From Leptospira ellinghausenii (GTDB taxonomy: Bacteria > Spirochaetota > Leptospiria > Leptospirales > Leptospiraceae), in assembly GCF_003114815.1 (NCBI RefSeq), contig NZ_BFAZ01000001.1:76906-140905 (forward strand): a DNA stretch of 64,000 nucleotides, in the 5' to 3' direction. Shown here in pieces: positions 18,195-27,947 of this stretch; the stretch's first letter is position 1, and each line of letters opens with the position of its first letter. A model generated the notes under the pieces. The model was given only the letters and a program-made list of their open reading frames with translations. It was not told the origin of the DNA and made no database searches. The translations under genes were made by a program, and so were the position numbers.

Positions 18195-19109
18195 ATGAAA
18201 TTTAATAGTATTCTAGATGCCATTGGCAACACACCACATATCCGATTGTCTCGTTTGTTTGGAACTGATCACGAAGTGTATATGAAACTAGAAAGACAGA
18301 ACCCAGGTGGATCGATTAAAGATCGAATCGCGCTTGCGATGATTGAAGATGCCGAAAAATCAGGAAAATTGAAAAAAGATTCCATCATTGTGGAGCCTAC
18401 ATCTGGAAATACTGGGATTGGTCTTGCTATGGTTGCAGCTGTGAAAGGTTATGCGATCACTCTTGTGATGCCAGAACATATGTCAGTGGAAAGACGTAGG
18501 ATTATGGCAGCTTACGGTGCCAAGTTTGAGCTCACTCCAAGGGAAAAAGGTATGCCAGGTGCGATTGCAAAAGCACAAGAAATGGTGGCAGCCAATCCAA
18601 ACGCTTGGATGCCACAACAGTTTGAAAACGAAGCCAATATCCAAGTCCATAGAGAAAAAACTGCAGAAGAAATTGCAAAAGATTTTCCAGATGGATTGGA
18701 CTATATCATCACTGGTGTAGGAACGGGTGGGCATATTTCTGGTTGTGCAGAAAACTTAAAAAAACGATTTCCTAAACTAAAAGTATTTGCTGTAGAACCT
18801 GAAGGTTCTCCTGTTCTCAGTGGTGGTAAACCAGGTCCACACCCTCTCCAAGGGATTGGTGCTGGTTTCATTCCTAAAAACTGCAAAACAGAATTACTAG
18901 ATGGGATCATCACTGTTGGAAAAGAAGAGTCCTTTACAATGGCTGTTCTTGCTGCCAAAAAAGAAGGGATTTTTATCGGAACATCTTCTGGTGCAAGCCT
19001 TGCGGCAGTCTCCAAAAAACTAAAAGAAATTCCTGCAGGTTCCAAAGTGCTTACATTCTGTTATGATACAGGAGAAAGATACTTATCTGTGGAAGGACTT
19101 TTCGTTTAA
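18195..19109 (+). CDS. cysK: Cysteine synthase A (O-acetylserine sulfhydrylase)
   Basis: This 304-aa PLP enzyme joins O-acetylserine and sulfide to make cysteine. The PLP lysine is in [14 protein letters not shown], the substrate loop is [12 protein letters not shown], the phosphate cradle is [10 protein letters not shown], and the C-terminal serine segment is [10 protein letters not shown]. The length is typical of CysK. An ACGGAG site precedes ATG 18195. It would use the sulfide made by CysJI (35.5-38.9 kb). The topA frame begins just downstream. Confidence 0.96.
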   Translation: MKFNSILDAIGNTPHIRLSRLFGTDHEVYMKLERQNPGGSIKDRIALAMIEDAEKSGKLKKDSIIVEPTSGNTGIGLAMVAAVKGYAITLVMPEHMSVERRRIMAAYGAKFELTPREKGMPGAIAKAQEMVAANPNAWMPQQFENEANIQVHREKTAEEIAKDFPDGLDYIITGVGTGGHISGCAENLKKRFPKLKVFAVEPEGSPVLSGGKPGPHPLQGIGAGFIPKNCKTELLDGIITVGKEESFTMAVLAAKKEGIFIGTSSGASLAAVSKKLKEIPAGSKVLTFCYDTGERYLSVEGLFV

Positions 19110-19132
19110 TACTTGTTTGATGGGATTTTAAA

Positions 19133-21079
19133 ATCACCAATTTAATTGTTGTTGAATCCCCTACAAAGGCAACAACCCTCAATTCTTACCTAGGGAAAGA
19201 TTGGTTGGTTGTTGCGACAAAGGGGCATATCAAAGACCTTCCTCCCAAATCCTATGGAGTGGACATCTCCAATTCTTTTGAACCTGAATATGAATGGCTC
19301 AAAGGGAAAAAAAACCTCTTTGCCTCCATCGTTACAAAAGCCAAAAAGTGTTCCAAAATTTATATAGCTAGTGATCCGGACAGAGAAGGTGAGATTATCG
19401 CCAAACATTGTTTTGATGAATTGGCAAAATTAAAAAAACCAATCTACCGCTTACGTTTAAAAGAAATCACAAAAGTTGAATTAAATATCCAATTAGAGAA
19501 ACAAACCGGACTAGACCAAGGGGAAATTGAATCACAAATTGCAAGAAGGGTAGTCGATAGAATTTTTGGTTTTGAAGTATCCCCTGATTTATGGAAACAA
19601 TTAAAAATACCAACCTTATCTGCTGGAAGAGTTCAATCTACCGTTTTACATTGGATATGTGAGAGAGAAAAGGAAATTCAAAACTTCTCAAAAGAAACTT
19701 ACCTTTTACTCAAACTTCAAGGAACTCTGAATAAACAAATTTCCGAACTCAAATACCATACAAAAGAAAAATTGAATCAAGCAGAAGTTAATTCGATCGT
19801 AAAGGAACTCGGGATGATTCCTGAACCTTCTAAGTTGAAGGAACTTGTTTTATCAAATATCAAAATAAAACAATTGAATCGAAAACCTCCAAAGGCATTT
19901 TCCACCGCGAGTTTACTTGAAGTTAGTTTTCGTGCTTTAAAATTTGATTCAAAAAAAACGATGAGAATTGCACAAAGTTTATTTGAAGGTAAAAAATTAC
20001 ACTCGGGAGAAACGGTTGGTCTTATTACCTACATGAGATCTGATAGTACTCGAGTTTCGGATTCAAAACGTCAATTAGGTGAAAATTATTTAAAACAACA
20101 TTATCCAACACTTTTGTTGGAAGGCGCTGGTAAACAGTCCAAACAAAAAAAGTTTTCACAAGATGCTCATGAAGCAGTGATTCCCATTAATCCCAATCTA
20201 ACACCTTATCAAATTCGAAATTATTTAACAGCTGATGAATGGAAACTTTACCAATTGATTTGGGAACGATTCTTGGTCTCTTTAATGAAACCAGAATCAG
20301 GAGAAGAAATTGTGTATGAATTCCCAATTGGAAAACATCTTTTCACCCATTCGTTTGAAAGAATTTTTGATGGTGGGTTCAAAAACTTCCCGGAACCAAT
20401 GATGGATAAAAAGAAGAATACATTGGATGCAAAAGTGGGGGATATTTTTTTCTACGAATCTTATTCTACATTGGAAAAGGAAACAGAACCTCCCGAACGA
20501 TATACCCAAGGTAAGTTAATTCAAAAAATGGAAGATACAGGAGTGGGTCGCCCTTCCACTTACGCAAACATTCTTGAAACATTAAAACTGAGAAAGTATA
20601 TTGTTGAGTATCAAAAAAACATAGGTCCTTCTGCTTTGGGAATGAAAGTGGATGCTTATTTGGATTTAAACTTTCATGATCTGATTGGTGAGTCATTTAC
20701 AAAGGACTTAGAACAACAATTGGACCAAATCACAGAGAACAAAAATTCAAGAGTGGAATTAATTTCAGCATTCTATGAGAAGCTGAAACAGATTTTAAAA
20801 TCACCAAGGAAAAAAACAGAATCTTATGGACCTGAGATTGTAACTAGTAAGAAGAATGAAAAAATTGTAACTGAAAATTCGAGAATCAATTCAAATGTTA
20901 ACCCGAAAAAAAATAAGAACCAACATCTACCGAAGGAAAGGAGTCTAATCCTTACAGAGAAAAAAGTTTGCCCAAAGTGTTCGGATGGAACCATCAGAAC
21001 CAAATTGGGGAAAAATGGGAAAACCATTTATTTTTGTTCTCGATACCCGCACTGTGACTACATCACCTATGACAACTAA
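19133..21079 (+). CDS. topA: DNA topoisomerase I, with an unusual or disrupted start
   Basis: This type IA topoisomerase relaxes negative supercoils. The TOPRIM domain has LIVVESPTKATTL, with the catalytic Glu at residue 8, and SDPDREGEI. The nucleophilic Tyr is residue 300 in LITYMRSDSTRVS. A single C4 zinc ribbon closes the protein (CPKCSDGT to CSRYPHCDY). At about 648 aa it is shorter than E. coli TopA (865 aa), which has several zinc domains. In this frame the first ATG/GTG/TTG is the TTG at 19205, which would remove the essential Glu, and a stop lies at 19118-19120. I therefore place the start at ATC 19133, behind GGGA; an indel is the alternative. The 3' end overlaps hemH by 11 nt. Confidence 0.88.
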   Translation: MTNLIVVESPTKATTLNSYLGKDWLVVATKGHIKDLPPKSYGVDISNSFEPEYEWLKGKKNLFASIVTKAKKCSKIYIASDPDREGEIIAKHCFDELAKLKKPIYRLRLKEITKVELNIQLEKQTGLDQGEIESQIARRVVDRIFGFEVSPDLWKQLKIPTLSAGRVQSTVLHWICEREKEIQNFSKETYLLLKLQGTLNKQISELKYHTKEKLNQAEVNSIVKELGMIPEPSKLKELVLSNIKIKQLNRKPPKAFSTASLLEVSFRALKFDSKKTMRIAQSLFEGKKLHSGETVGLITYMRSDSTRVSDSKRQLGENYLKQHYPTLLLEGAGKQSKQKKFSQDAHEAVIPINPNLTPYQIRNYLTADEWKLYQLIWERFLVSLMKPESGEEIVYEFPIGKHLFTHSFERIFDGGFKNFPEPMMDKKKNTLDAKVGDIFFYESYSTLEKETEPPERYTQGKLIQKMEDTGVGRPSTYANILETLKLRKYIVEYQKNIGPSALGMKVDAYLDLNFHDLIGESFTKDLEQQLDQITENKNSRVELISAFYEKLKQILKSPRKKTESYGPEIVTSKKNEKIVTENSRINSNVNPKKNKNQHLPKERSLILTEKKVCPKCSDGTIRTKLGKNGKTIYFCSRYPHCDYITYDN

Positions 21080-22157
21080 CTATGATAAAACTTTAATTCT
21101 AGTGAATTTGGGAGGGCCACGGACGTCCTCAGAAATTGAAGTATTTTTAAGAGATTTATTTTCAGATCCATTTGTGTTTGATTTGCCATTGCCAGAATTT
21201 TTCCGAATTCGTTTGGCAAGGTTCATCGCAAAAAAACGGGCTCCTAAAGTGCAAAAAACTTATGAATCCATGGGTTTTGGTGGTGGTTCTCCCCTTGTGG
21301 ACGAAACAGAAAAACAAGCAAAGGTTTTGGAATTAATTCTTAACCAACAAACGAAAGTAAAATGGAAGGTAAAAGTTTCCATGACTTGCGGATATCCTAA
21401 TATTAGAGAGGATGAGTTTACCAAACCCGATGCAAATACTTTGTATTTACCGCTTTATCCTCAATTCTCCAGATCTACCGTATTATCAACACTGGCAATT
21501 TTAGAGTCAAGGTTTGGTGAATGTCCGGTTGGGAGTGGTGGTTATATCCCACATTTTGGTTTGGAGCCAAAGTATCACCAAATCATTGCTAGGTTTATTT
21601 GTGAGTTTTTTACAAACCAGTTAGAATCGGATGAATTTTTGCATTATCCTAAAGAAACTCCGAATTGTGATTGGAAAGACCTAGATCTTATTTTTTCGGC
21701 ACACGGTGTTCCGATGCGACTCATTCACAAGGGTGATCGTTATATGGAAGAAGTAGAGATTTCCGTCAAAAAAATTTCTGAGGAATTGCGAAAGTTTGGT
21801 TTCAGAGGCAATGTACATGTTTCTTACCAAAGTAAAGTAGGTCCCGCCAAATGGACTGAACCAAACACAATTCAAATGATTACAAAACTTTCCAAAGAAG
21901 GTAAACACATAGCAGTGTATCCAATTAGTTTTGTAAGTGATCACCTGGAAACATTGGAAGAAATTGGTGAACAGTTTAAAGAACTCACATTGGAAAATGG
22001 TGGAAAATCATTTGTTAGAATTCCCGCATTTGGTACTTACAAACCATTTATGGAATATTTAGCAGAACGAGTGTTACTTGCTGATACATCGGTTAAGGAT
22101 TGTATTTGTAAAAAAAATGGAGGAGAATCGTTAAAACATTGTCGATTCAAAAATTGA
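21069..22157 (+). CDS. hemH: Ferrochelatase
   Basis: This enzyme inserts Fe2+ into protoporphyrin IX, the last step of protoheme synthesis. The 362-aa protein shows the family segments LVNLGGPRTSSE, YESMGFGGGSPLV, the iron-binding histidine in DLIFSAHGVPMR, YQSKVGPAKWT, and PISFVSDHLETLEEI with the conserved His/Glu. The start is ATG 21069, because an upstream extension of the frame lies entirely within topA. A Cys-containing C-terminus (DCICKKNGGESLKHC) might be a metal or Fe-S element, but this is not proven. It overlaps topA by 11 nt and its 3' end overlaps hemY tail to tail by 27 nt. Confidence 0.96.
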   Translation: MTTNYDKTLILVNLGGPRTSSEIEVFLRDLFSDPFVFDLPLPEFFRIRLARFIAKKRAPKVQKTYESMGFGGGSPLVDETEKQAKVLELILNQQTKVKWKVKVSMTCGYPNIREDEFTKPDANTLYLPLYPQFSRSTVLSTLAILESRFGECPVGSGGYIPHFGLEPKYHQIIARFICEFFTNQLESDEFLHYPKETPNCDWKDLDLIFSAHGVPMRLIHKGDRYMEEVEISVKKISEELRKFGFRGNVHVSYQSKVGPAKWTEPNTIQMITKLSKEGKHIAVYPISFVSDHLETLEEIGEQFKELTLENGGKSFVRIPAFGTYKPFMEYLAERVLLADTSVKDCICKKNGGESLKHCRFKN

Positions 22158-23339
22158 TCTGAGACCAATTCCTTTTCTATAATTTCCATAAAATCTGATG
22201 TTTTTTCCTTGGGAAGACCAGTTTGTTTCTAACTGGTCTAACACTTGGTTGAACTTATATAAATTTGCGTCATACGCAGGGAAAACACCTTCCCAAGTTG
22301 TTCGGTAAACAACTGTTGGAGGGTCCATTTTCTTTGAGACCAAACATCTATCTGTTTCTAAAATAGATTCAATCGAATTGTCACTTTTATTTGTGTTTAA
22401 ATCTGGATAAATCCAAGTTTCCGAATGTAATTGATTTTGGACTCGGCCAACAAAAATATCAGAATTACACAAAACTCCCAAAGCATGAACACCTTCATTT
22501 TTGCCAAAAAGTATTCCAAAACATGATTTTTTGGTAAGTTTTGTTTCACCAAACCTTGTTACGCTGGAAATGGTTAACAAATTTGGTTTGGTTTCTAATT
22601 TGATTTCTGAATCTAGAATCGGTAATAGTTTTTTTAGTGAGATACAAATTCGGACTGATCCATTTAAACTTTGAATTTCTTTAAAGTTTGAAAATGAAAA
22701 TCCAGTTTTGATAGTGATTTTAGGTGATAAGTAAGAAACCAAATGAGTGACAAGGTCTCCCATTCCATTGGGAAAGGAAACTGTTCCGTATGTTTTCTTT
22801 TTGTTCTTTTTGATCTCTTTAAAAATGGTACTGTTTCCTCTGCCATCCCATTTTGAAAAAATAGTTTCCGGTTGTAATTCAGACAAACGTGTACCGTAAA
22901 TTCCACCTAAAGCCGGTTCTATGATGTTTTTTGTTACAGAGGATCCAAACATTTGATTTCCCCAATGTTCAAAATTTAGATTGGGATCAAATTTAAGTTT
23001 TTTGAGAAAAATCGAATATAGTAATTTTGTGCCTGCTAAGATTGAGATTGGAAACTGAGATAATTTTTGATTGATCCAAAAATACCTTCGTTTTGATGCT
23101 TTTTTCGGGAAAACAGGTGAGAGACCAATGTCATCTAACATGGATTTGATATCATCTGTCAAAAGGATTCCATTTGCGGCAAGTTCTACCAAACCTTCTG
23201 GTTTGTTCAGTGTTCCGATCACTCCACCTAAAGTATCCTTTTCTTCGTATAGTGTGACAGAATTTCCTTTTTTTACTTGGTGGTATGCCATAAAGAGACC
23301 AGTAATCCCACCACCTAAAATATGAACGTTTTCTTTCAT
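22131..23339 (-). CDS. hemY: Protoporphyrinogen oxidase, HemY (FAD) type
   Basis: This enzyme oxidises protoporphyrinogen IX to protoporphyrin IX with FAD. The 402-aa protein has the N-terminal dinucleotide motif VHILGGGITGLFMAY and the second FAD/substrate segment TLGGVIGTL. The C-terminal FAD part is short (VFPAYDANLYKF; FYGNYRKGIGL). It is somewhat divergent and shorter than typical HemY (about 450-470 aa). It is the last gene of the hem operon, and its start overlaps the hemN stop by 4 nt. Its product feeds the convergently placed HemH. Some annotations use the symbol hemG. Confidence 0.9.
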   Translation of the reverse strand: MKENVHILGGGITGLFMAYHQVKKGNSVTLYEEKDTLGGVIGTLNKPEGLVELAANGILLTDDIKSMLDDIGLSPVFPKKASKRRYFWINQKLSQFPISILAGTKLLYSIFLKKLKFDPNLNFEHWGNQMFGSSVTKNIIEPALGGIYGTRLSELQPETIFSKWDGRGNSTIFKEIKKNKKKTYGTVSFPNGMGDLVTHLVSYLSPKITIKTGFSFSNFKEIQSLNGSVRICISLKKLLPILDSEIKLETKPNLLTISSVTRFGETKLTKKSCFGILFGKNEGVHALGVLCNSDIFVGRVQNQLHSETWIYPDLNTNKSDNSIESILETDRCLVSKKMDPPTVVYRTTWEGVFPAYDANLYKFNQVLDQLETNWSSQGKNIRFYGNYRKGIGLRSIFESTMF

Positions 23340-24676
23340 ATTGCTTTTGAGAAAACGGGACCAGCTGGTTTACTCGATTGGAGTTTTTCATCAAACGCCA
23401 TCGCAATGATTCTTAAAAATGGTTTTCCTAGCTCTGTAACACTTAGTGTTTCTTCGTTCCAAAAAACCAATTTATCTTTTTCCATTTCCGATAAAAAATC
23501 TTTAGTATGGTTTAACAAATCAGTGGGTACTTTTACTTCCCAAGAAGTCATCAGTTCTAAAATTAAGAGTTTTCGCAAACGATCTGAGTTGGAAAGTTTA
23601 TGGCCTCTCAGGATTGGTAATTTCCCGTCCAAAAGAGATTTTCTATACTTCATTTCCAGTTTGATATTTTGGAAAAATAAATTTGGTGTTTCAGAAATAG
23701 CAGATGATCCAAGTCCAAGCATCACATCGGTTTTGGAGTCACTGTATCCCATAAAGTTTCTATGTAATTGTTTGGAATGGAAAGCTTTCCATAATTTATC
23801 ATGAGGAAGAGCAAAATGATCCATACCAATTTCTCTGTATCCTTCTTTTTCTAGAAGTGATCTTCCCATTTCATATAACTCACGTTTGAGAGTCGGGTCT
23901 GGTAAATCTGCTTCCGTAAATAAACGTTGTGATGCTTTGATCCATGGTACGTGAGCATAAGAATAAAATGCAATTCTATCTGGTTTTAATTCTAATGTTT
24001 TTTCCACGGTGTATAACATGGAGTTTAGCGATTGTTTGGGTAATCCATAAATTAAATCAAAATTAACTGAATTGAATCCTAGTGATCTTGCTTCTAAGGT
24101 GATGTTTTCAGTTAGTGCAAATGGTTGGGTTCGGTTTACCAATCTTTGCACTTCTGGGTCAAAATCTTGTACCCCTAAACTGATTCGTTTGAAACCTAAA
24201 TTGTGTAAGAGTTTGAGTTGGGAAATTCGTGTTCTTCTTGGATCTACTTCAATAGAATATTGTGGATCAATCGAAGAGGGTAATTGGTTTAAGATAGATT
24301 CGATTGTCGATTGAAGGTTGTAATCGGAAAGGTAAGTTGGGCTACCTCCACCTAAGTGAAGTTCACTGAGATCTTTTCCTTTTAAAGAAGGTACTTTTTG
24401 TAAATACAGGTCAAGTTCCGTTTTGATTGCTTTGACATAAGGTTCTTCAACGGTGTGGTTTTTTGTTATTGATGTATTACAGCCGCAAAACGTACACAAA
24501 GTTTCACAAAATGGAATGTGAAGGTACATCGCAAGTTTTGATTCTTTTGGGGAAAGGTGTGTTTCTAATGATTCAATACATTCTTCCACTGTTGGTGAAT
24601 CTGTCCAGTAAGGTACGGTTGGATAACTTGTGTATCTTGGTGCTGGAGTATCGTATTTTTGGAGTAAGTGTTTCAT
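23336..24676 (-). CDS. hemN: Oxygen-independent coproporphyrinogen III oxidase
   Basis: This radical-SAM enzyme decarboxylates two propionates of coproporphyrinogen III without oxygen. The 446-aa protein carries the Fe-S motif HIPFCETLCTFCGC (C-x3-C-x2-C plus the extra Cys typical of HemN), the SAM-binding GGGSPTYL, and the family segments YSIEVDPR and GLPKQSLNSM. The length fits HemN rather than the shorter HemW. Its start overlaps the stop of hemE by 4 nt and its end overlaps hemY by 4 nt. Confidence 0.95.
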   Translation of the reverse strand: MKHLLQKYDTPAPRYTSYPTVPYWTDSPTVEECIESLETHLSPKESKLAMYLHIPFCETLCTFCGCNTSITKNHTVEEPYVKAIKTELDLYLQKVPSLKGKDLSELHLGGGSPTYLSDYNLQSTIESILNQLPSSIDPQYSIEVDPRRTRISQLKLLHNLGFKRISLGVQDFDPEVQRLVNRTQPFALTENITLEARSLGFNSVNFDLIYGLPKQSLNSMLYTVEKTLELKPDRIAFYSYAHVPWIKASQRLFTEADLPDPTLKRELYEMGRSLLEKEGYREIGMDHFALPHDKLWKAFHSKQLHRNFMGYSDSKTDVMLGLGSSAISETPNLFFQNIKLEMKYRKSLLDGKLPILRGHKLSNSDRLRKLLILELMTSWEVKVPTDLLNHTKDFLSEMEKDKLVFWNEETLSVTELGKPFLRIIAMAFDEKLQSSKPAGPVFSKAI

Positions 24677-25716
24677 GTACTAAACACCTTTCTTGTTGTT
24701 TCGATGAGGAGATGAACAGATTCTTCTGGAGTGAATTGTAATACACCATGTCCAAGTCCTGCCACCCAACCAACACGTTCTTTTGGTTCCAATTCTTTGA
24801 TCGGCAAAAGGTATTCTTGGATTTTTTGTTTGAGGGTTGATTTGTCTGCAAATAATAACTCTTGGTCAAAATTACCCTGAATGAAACCTTTGCCACCAAA
24901 TTCTTGTAATATGGTTGGGATTGAAAACCGGTGATCCACTCCGAAACCAACTAAGTTTTGAATGGAATGGATTTGTCTAATTTGTGATTCTGTTGAATTT
25001 TTGGCATAATAACCAATTTGATTTGGGAAGGATTTTGTTAGCTCTGTAATAGGTTCTGTGACATACCTCCGGAAATTAAATGGATCTAACATTCCGGCTG
25101 CAGTATCAAAGATCATCACCACTTCAGCTCCACCTTGCAGTTGTAACTCGATATTTCGCTTTAATAGTGGTACAAGAATCGAATAAAATTGATCTACAAA
25201 CTCTTGGTTTGTTTTGATAAACGATAAATTTCCGTCATGTTTTCCTATACTAGCATAGGTCATAAGGGTAAAAGGGCCACCAACAAATCCAATTAGAGAA
25301 ACATCTTTTGGTAATACTTCTCTCGTTCGGATCACTGCCTCTTTTTGGAAGTAAAGTCCTTCAATGGCTTCATCAACTGGTTTTAGTTTTTTAAGATCTG
25401 AAAGGGAGGTAAGTGAGAAGGATAATTTAGGGCCAGGATCATAAGTAAGACCCATACCGAGTGCTTCTAATGGGAAAAGTATATCTGAAAATAAGATACT
25501 AACGTCAAATCCAAATTCTTTTACGGGACCTAGTGCCACTTCGGCTGCAAGTTCAGGTTGTTTGCAGAGTTCCATAAAACTATAGGTTTCTTTAAGTTTA
25601 CGATAATGAGAGTGGTATCGCCCTGCTTGGCGCATAAACCAAATTGGAGGAGTATTTTGTGGAACTAACTGGATCGCATTTGCAAAACGTTCATTGTGGT
25701 ATTTGGTTGTGATCAT
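24673..25716 (-). CDS. hemE: Uroporphyrinogen decarboxylase
   Basis: HemE removes four carboxyl groups from uroporphyrinogen III to give coproporphyrinogen III. The 347-aa protein shows the signature PIWFMRQAGRYHSHYR, the catalytic Asp in ILFSDILFPLEALGM, GFVGGPFTLMTY, and a C-terminal GLGHGVLQFTPEE. It is 3 nt downstream of hemL and overlaps hemN by 4 nt. It competes with CobA (34.5 kb) for uroporphyrinogen III. Confidence 0.96.
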   Translation of the reverse strand: MITTKYHNERFANAIQLVPQNTPPIWFMRQAGRYHSHYRKLKETYSFMELCKQPELAAEVALGPVKEFGFDVSILFSDILFPLEALGMGLTYDPGPKLSFSLTSLSDLKKLKPVDEAIEGLYFQKEAVIRTREVLPKDVSLIGFVGGPFTLMTYASIGKHDGNLSFIKTNQEFVDQFYSILVPLLKRNIELQLQGGAEVVMIFDTAAGMLDPFNFRRYVTEPITELTKSFPNQIGYYAKNSTESQIRQIHSIQNLVGFGVDHRFSIPTILQEFGGKGFIQGNFDQELLFADKSTLKQKIQEYLLPIKELEPKERVGWVAGLGHGVLQFTPEESVHLLIETTRKVFST

Positions 25717-25719
25717 GAT

Positions 25720-26997
25720 TTAGCCCTTTAATGCCTGTTTGATTTTTTCAAGTGTAAGATCGATGATGTCTTTCGTATGGACTGTGGATAAAAATCCTAC
25801 CTCGTAACCGCTTGGTGCAAGATAAACACCTTGGTTTAGTAGTTTGTGGAAAAAAGTTGCAAAGTTGGATTTGTGAGAGTTTGGAATATCTGCAATCGTT
25901 CTGATTGGTTTTTCCGTTTTCTCTTTTAACCAGAACAAACTTCCAAATGTCACTGCTTCCCAATTGGGATCACCAGATTCTTTTAATAATGTTATGATTC
26001 CATCTGTGAATTGTTTGGTGGTTGTTTCCAGAATTGGATACGGATTTTCGTTCCATGCTTTGTAAAGGGTTTTGAGCCCGGCTCGCATCCCAATGGGATT
26101 GGCAGACAAAGTTCCTGCTTGGTAAACAGGACCACTTGGTGCCACGAGATCCATAAATTCCCGTTTTCCAGCATAAGCTCCCACTGGAAATCCTCCGCCG
26201 ATGATTTTTCCATAACATACTAGATCAGGAACAATTCCTGTGATGCCCGCCATCCCTTGGAAGGAAACTCGGAAACCAGAAATCACTTCATCAAATAGAA
26301 GTAATACGCCATACTTTGTGGTCAGTTCACGGCATTTTTTTAGGAATTCAATTCTTTGTGGAAGTAAACCGTAATTTGCAGGTAAAGGCTCTATCGCCAA
26401 ACAAGCGATATTTGAACCTTCTCTCTGGAACAATTCCTCTAGTTTTGTTTCGTCATCTAAAGGGAGGACAAGTGTGTTTTGAATGATTTCAGGTCCAATG
26501 CCTTTGCTATCACTTGAACTAAGGCCTGCAAGGCCCGAACCTGACTTAACTAAAAGTTGATCAAGGTGGCCATGGTAACAACCATCGAATTTCAAAATTT
26601 TGTTTCGCCCCGTTGCAGCTCTTGCCACTCGTAAGGCACTCATGACAGCTTCCGTTCCCGAGTTTACAAATCGTATTTTTTCGACCCATGGAATTCTTTC
26701 TGTGATGAACTCTGCAAGTTCCAATGAATAAGGTTCACAAGCACCAAAAGACCATGCTTTCCTGACAGTATCTTCCACTACTTCTTGGATTTCCGGATGT
26801 CTATGTCCAAAGAGAAGTGGCCCAAAACTCAAACAATAGTCGATATAGTTTTTTCCTTCGACTGACTTAAGATAGGCGCCATTTGCTTCACTAAAAAATA
26901 CGGGAGTTCCACCAACGGAAGAAAAAGATCTTACTGGGCTATGGACTCCACCAGGAACTACTTGTTTTGATCTTTCGAATAAAGATTCTGAATTCAT
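25720..26997 (-). CDS. hemL: Glutamate-1-semialdehyde 2,1-aminomutase
   Basis: This PLP enzyme moves the amino group of glutamate-1-semialdehyde to give 5-aminolevulinate (C5 pathway). The 425-aa protein begins with the typical [19 protein letters not shown]. It has the PLP-contact segments [20 protein letters not shown] and [11 protein letters not shown], and the Schiff-base Lys in [15 protein letters not shown]. It pairs functionally with HemA. Its start overlaps the hemB stop by 4 nt. Confidence 0.97.
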   Translation of the reverse strand: MNSESLFERSKQVVPGGVHSPVRSFSSVGGTPVFFSEANGAYLKSVEGKNYIDYCLSFGPLLFGHRHPEIQEVVEDTVRKAWSFGACEPYSLELAEFITERIPWVEKIRFVNSGTEAVMSALRVARAATGRNKILKFDGCYHGHLDQLLVKSGSGLAGLSSSDSKGIGPEIIQNTLVLPLDDETKLEELFQREGSNIACLAIEPLPANYGLLPQRIEFLKKCRELTTKYGVLLLFDEVISGFRVSFQGMAGITGIVPDLVCYGKIIGGGFPVGAYAGKREFMDLVAPSGPVYQAGTLSANPIGMRAGLKTLYKAWNENPYPILETTTKQFTDGIITLLKESGDPNWEAVTFGSLFWLKEKTEKPIRTIADIPNSHKSNFATFFHKLLNQGVYLAPSGYEVGFLSTVHTKDIIDLTLEKIKQALKG

Positions 26998-27947
26998 GAA
27001 TATAACCTTTTTGATATCCTTGCACCGTATGTGATTAAAAAAGAAGAACCAGCTCTACGAAATACATCCCAAGTTTCTTTTAAACCATCTTCAAAATCTA
27101 AAAAACCTTCTTTGGCTAAGTATACTAAACTTGCATATTCACCACTCACTTGGTAGGCACCAGTGGGAAGCCCTGTTTTTTCTTTGATGGGACCAATTAA
27201 GTCGATAGAAGTCATTCCTGGTTTAACCATCAGTAAATCAGCACCTTCTTCTTTGTCACGAACCGAAGTATGAATGGCAGTATCTTTATCTCTAACGTCT
27301 AGTTGGTATCCACTACGATCACCAAACTGTGGTGAGGAGTCTGCTGCTCCTCGGAAGGGGCCGTAAAAGTGACTTTTAAATTTCGTGGAATAACTCATAA
27401 TCGGAACATGAGTATGGTTGTTTTCATCTAAAATTTTTCGATGTGACAATACACGCCCATCCATCATATCACTTGGTGCAATTCCATCAGCACCAGAATC
27501 TGCGTAGATAAGAGCAAGTTCAGACAATCGTTTTAATGTTAATTCTAAATTGATTGTCCCTTTGGGATGAAAGTGACAACAATGACCTGTTGTCGTAACA
27601 GAACAAATGCATGTGTCTAACCACAAAAACATCTCAGGGAAAGTTTTTTTAATTTGGCTAATATTGGATTGGTAAAAGTCCTTCGAGAAACTTGTGTCTG
27701 ACTTTTCACTAGGTACCATAAAGAGTAAAAATTGTGAAACCCCAGATTTTAAATCCGATTCAATCTGATTGTATATTGTTTTGTTTGTATCGCGATAAAC
27801 ATCTGGTAAACCTTTGATTGGTTCTTTTTCATCGATACCTTCTACTAAAAACAATGGTTGGATCATTTTATTTACGTTAAGTGAACCTGATTCACTCAAA
27901 TGGCGTAAGTATTGGTTGGAACGAAGTCGAAGGGTTTTTGTTTTCAT
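26994..27947 (-). CDS. hemB: Delta-aminolevulinic acid dehydratase (porphobilinogen synthase)
   Basis: HemB condenses two 5-aminolevulinate molecules to porphobilinogen. The 317-aa protein has the zinc-site cysteines in [16 protein letters not shown]. The two Schiff-base lysines are in [15 protein letters not shown] and LLMVKPGM, and [10 protein letters not shown] is typical. The Cys set suggests a Zn-dependent rather than Mg-only form. Its start overlaps the hemC stop by 4 nt. Confidence 0.96.
   Translation of the reverse strand: MKTKTLRLRSNQYLRHLSESGSLNVNKMIQPLFLVEGIDEKEPIKGLPDVYRDTNKTIYNQIESDLKSGVSQFLLFMVPSEKSDTSFSKDFYQSNISQIKKTFPEMFLWLDTCICSVTTTGHCCHFHPKGTINLELTLKRLSELALIYADSGADGIAPSDMMDGRVLSHRKILDENNHTHVPIMSYSTKFKSHFYGPFRGAADSSPQFGDRSGYQLDVRDKDTAIHTSVRDKEEGADLLMVKPGMTSIDLIGPIKEKTGLPTGAYQVSGEYASLVYLAKEGFLDFEDGLKETWDVFRRAGSSFLITYGARISKRLYS

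Noticed and set aside
20985..21068. Longer HemH frame inside topA
   Set aside because: It lies over the conserved topA zinc ribbon. Ferrochelatase homology begins just after ATG 21069.
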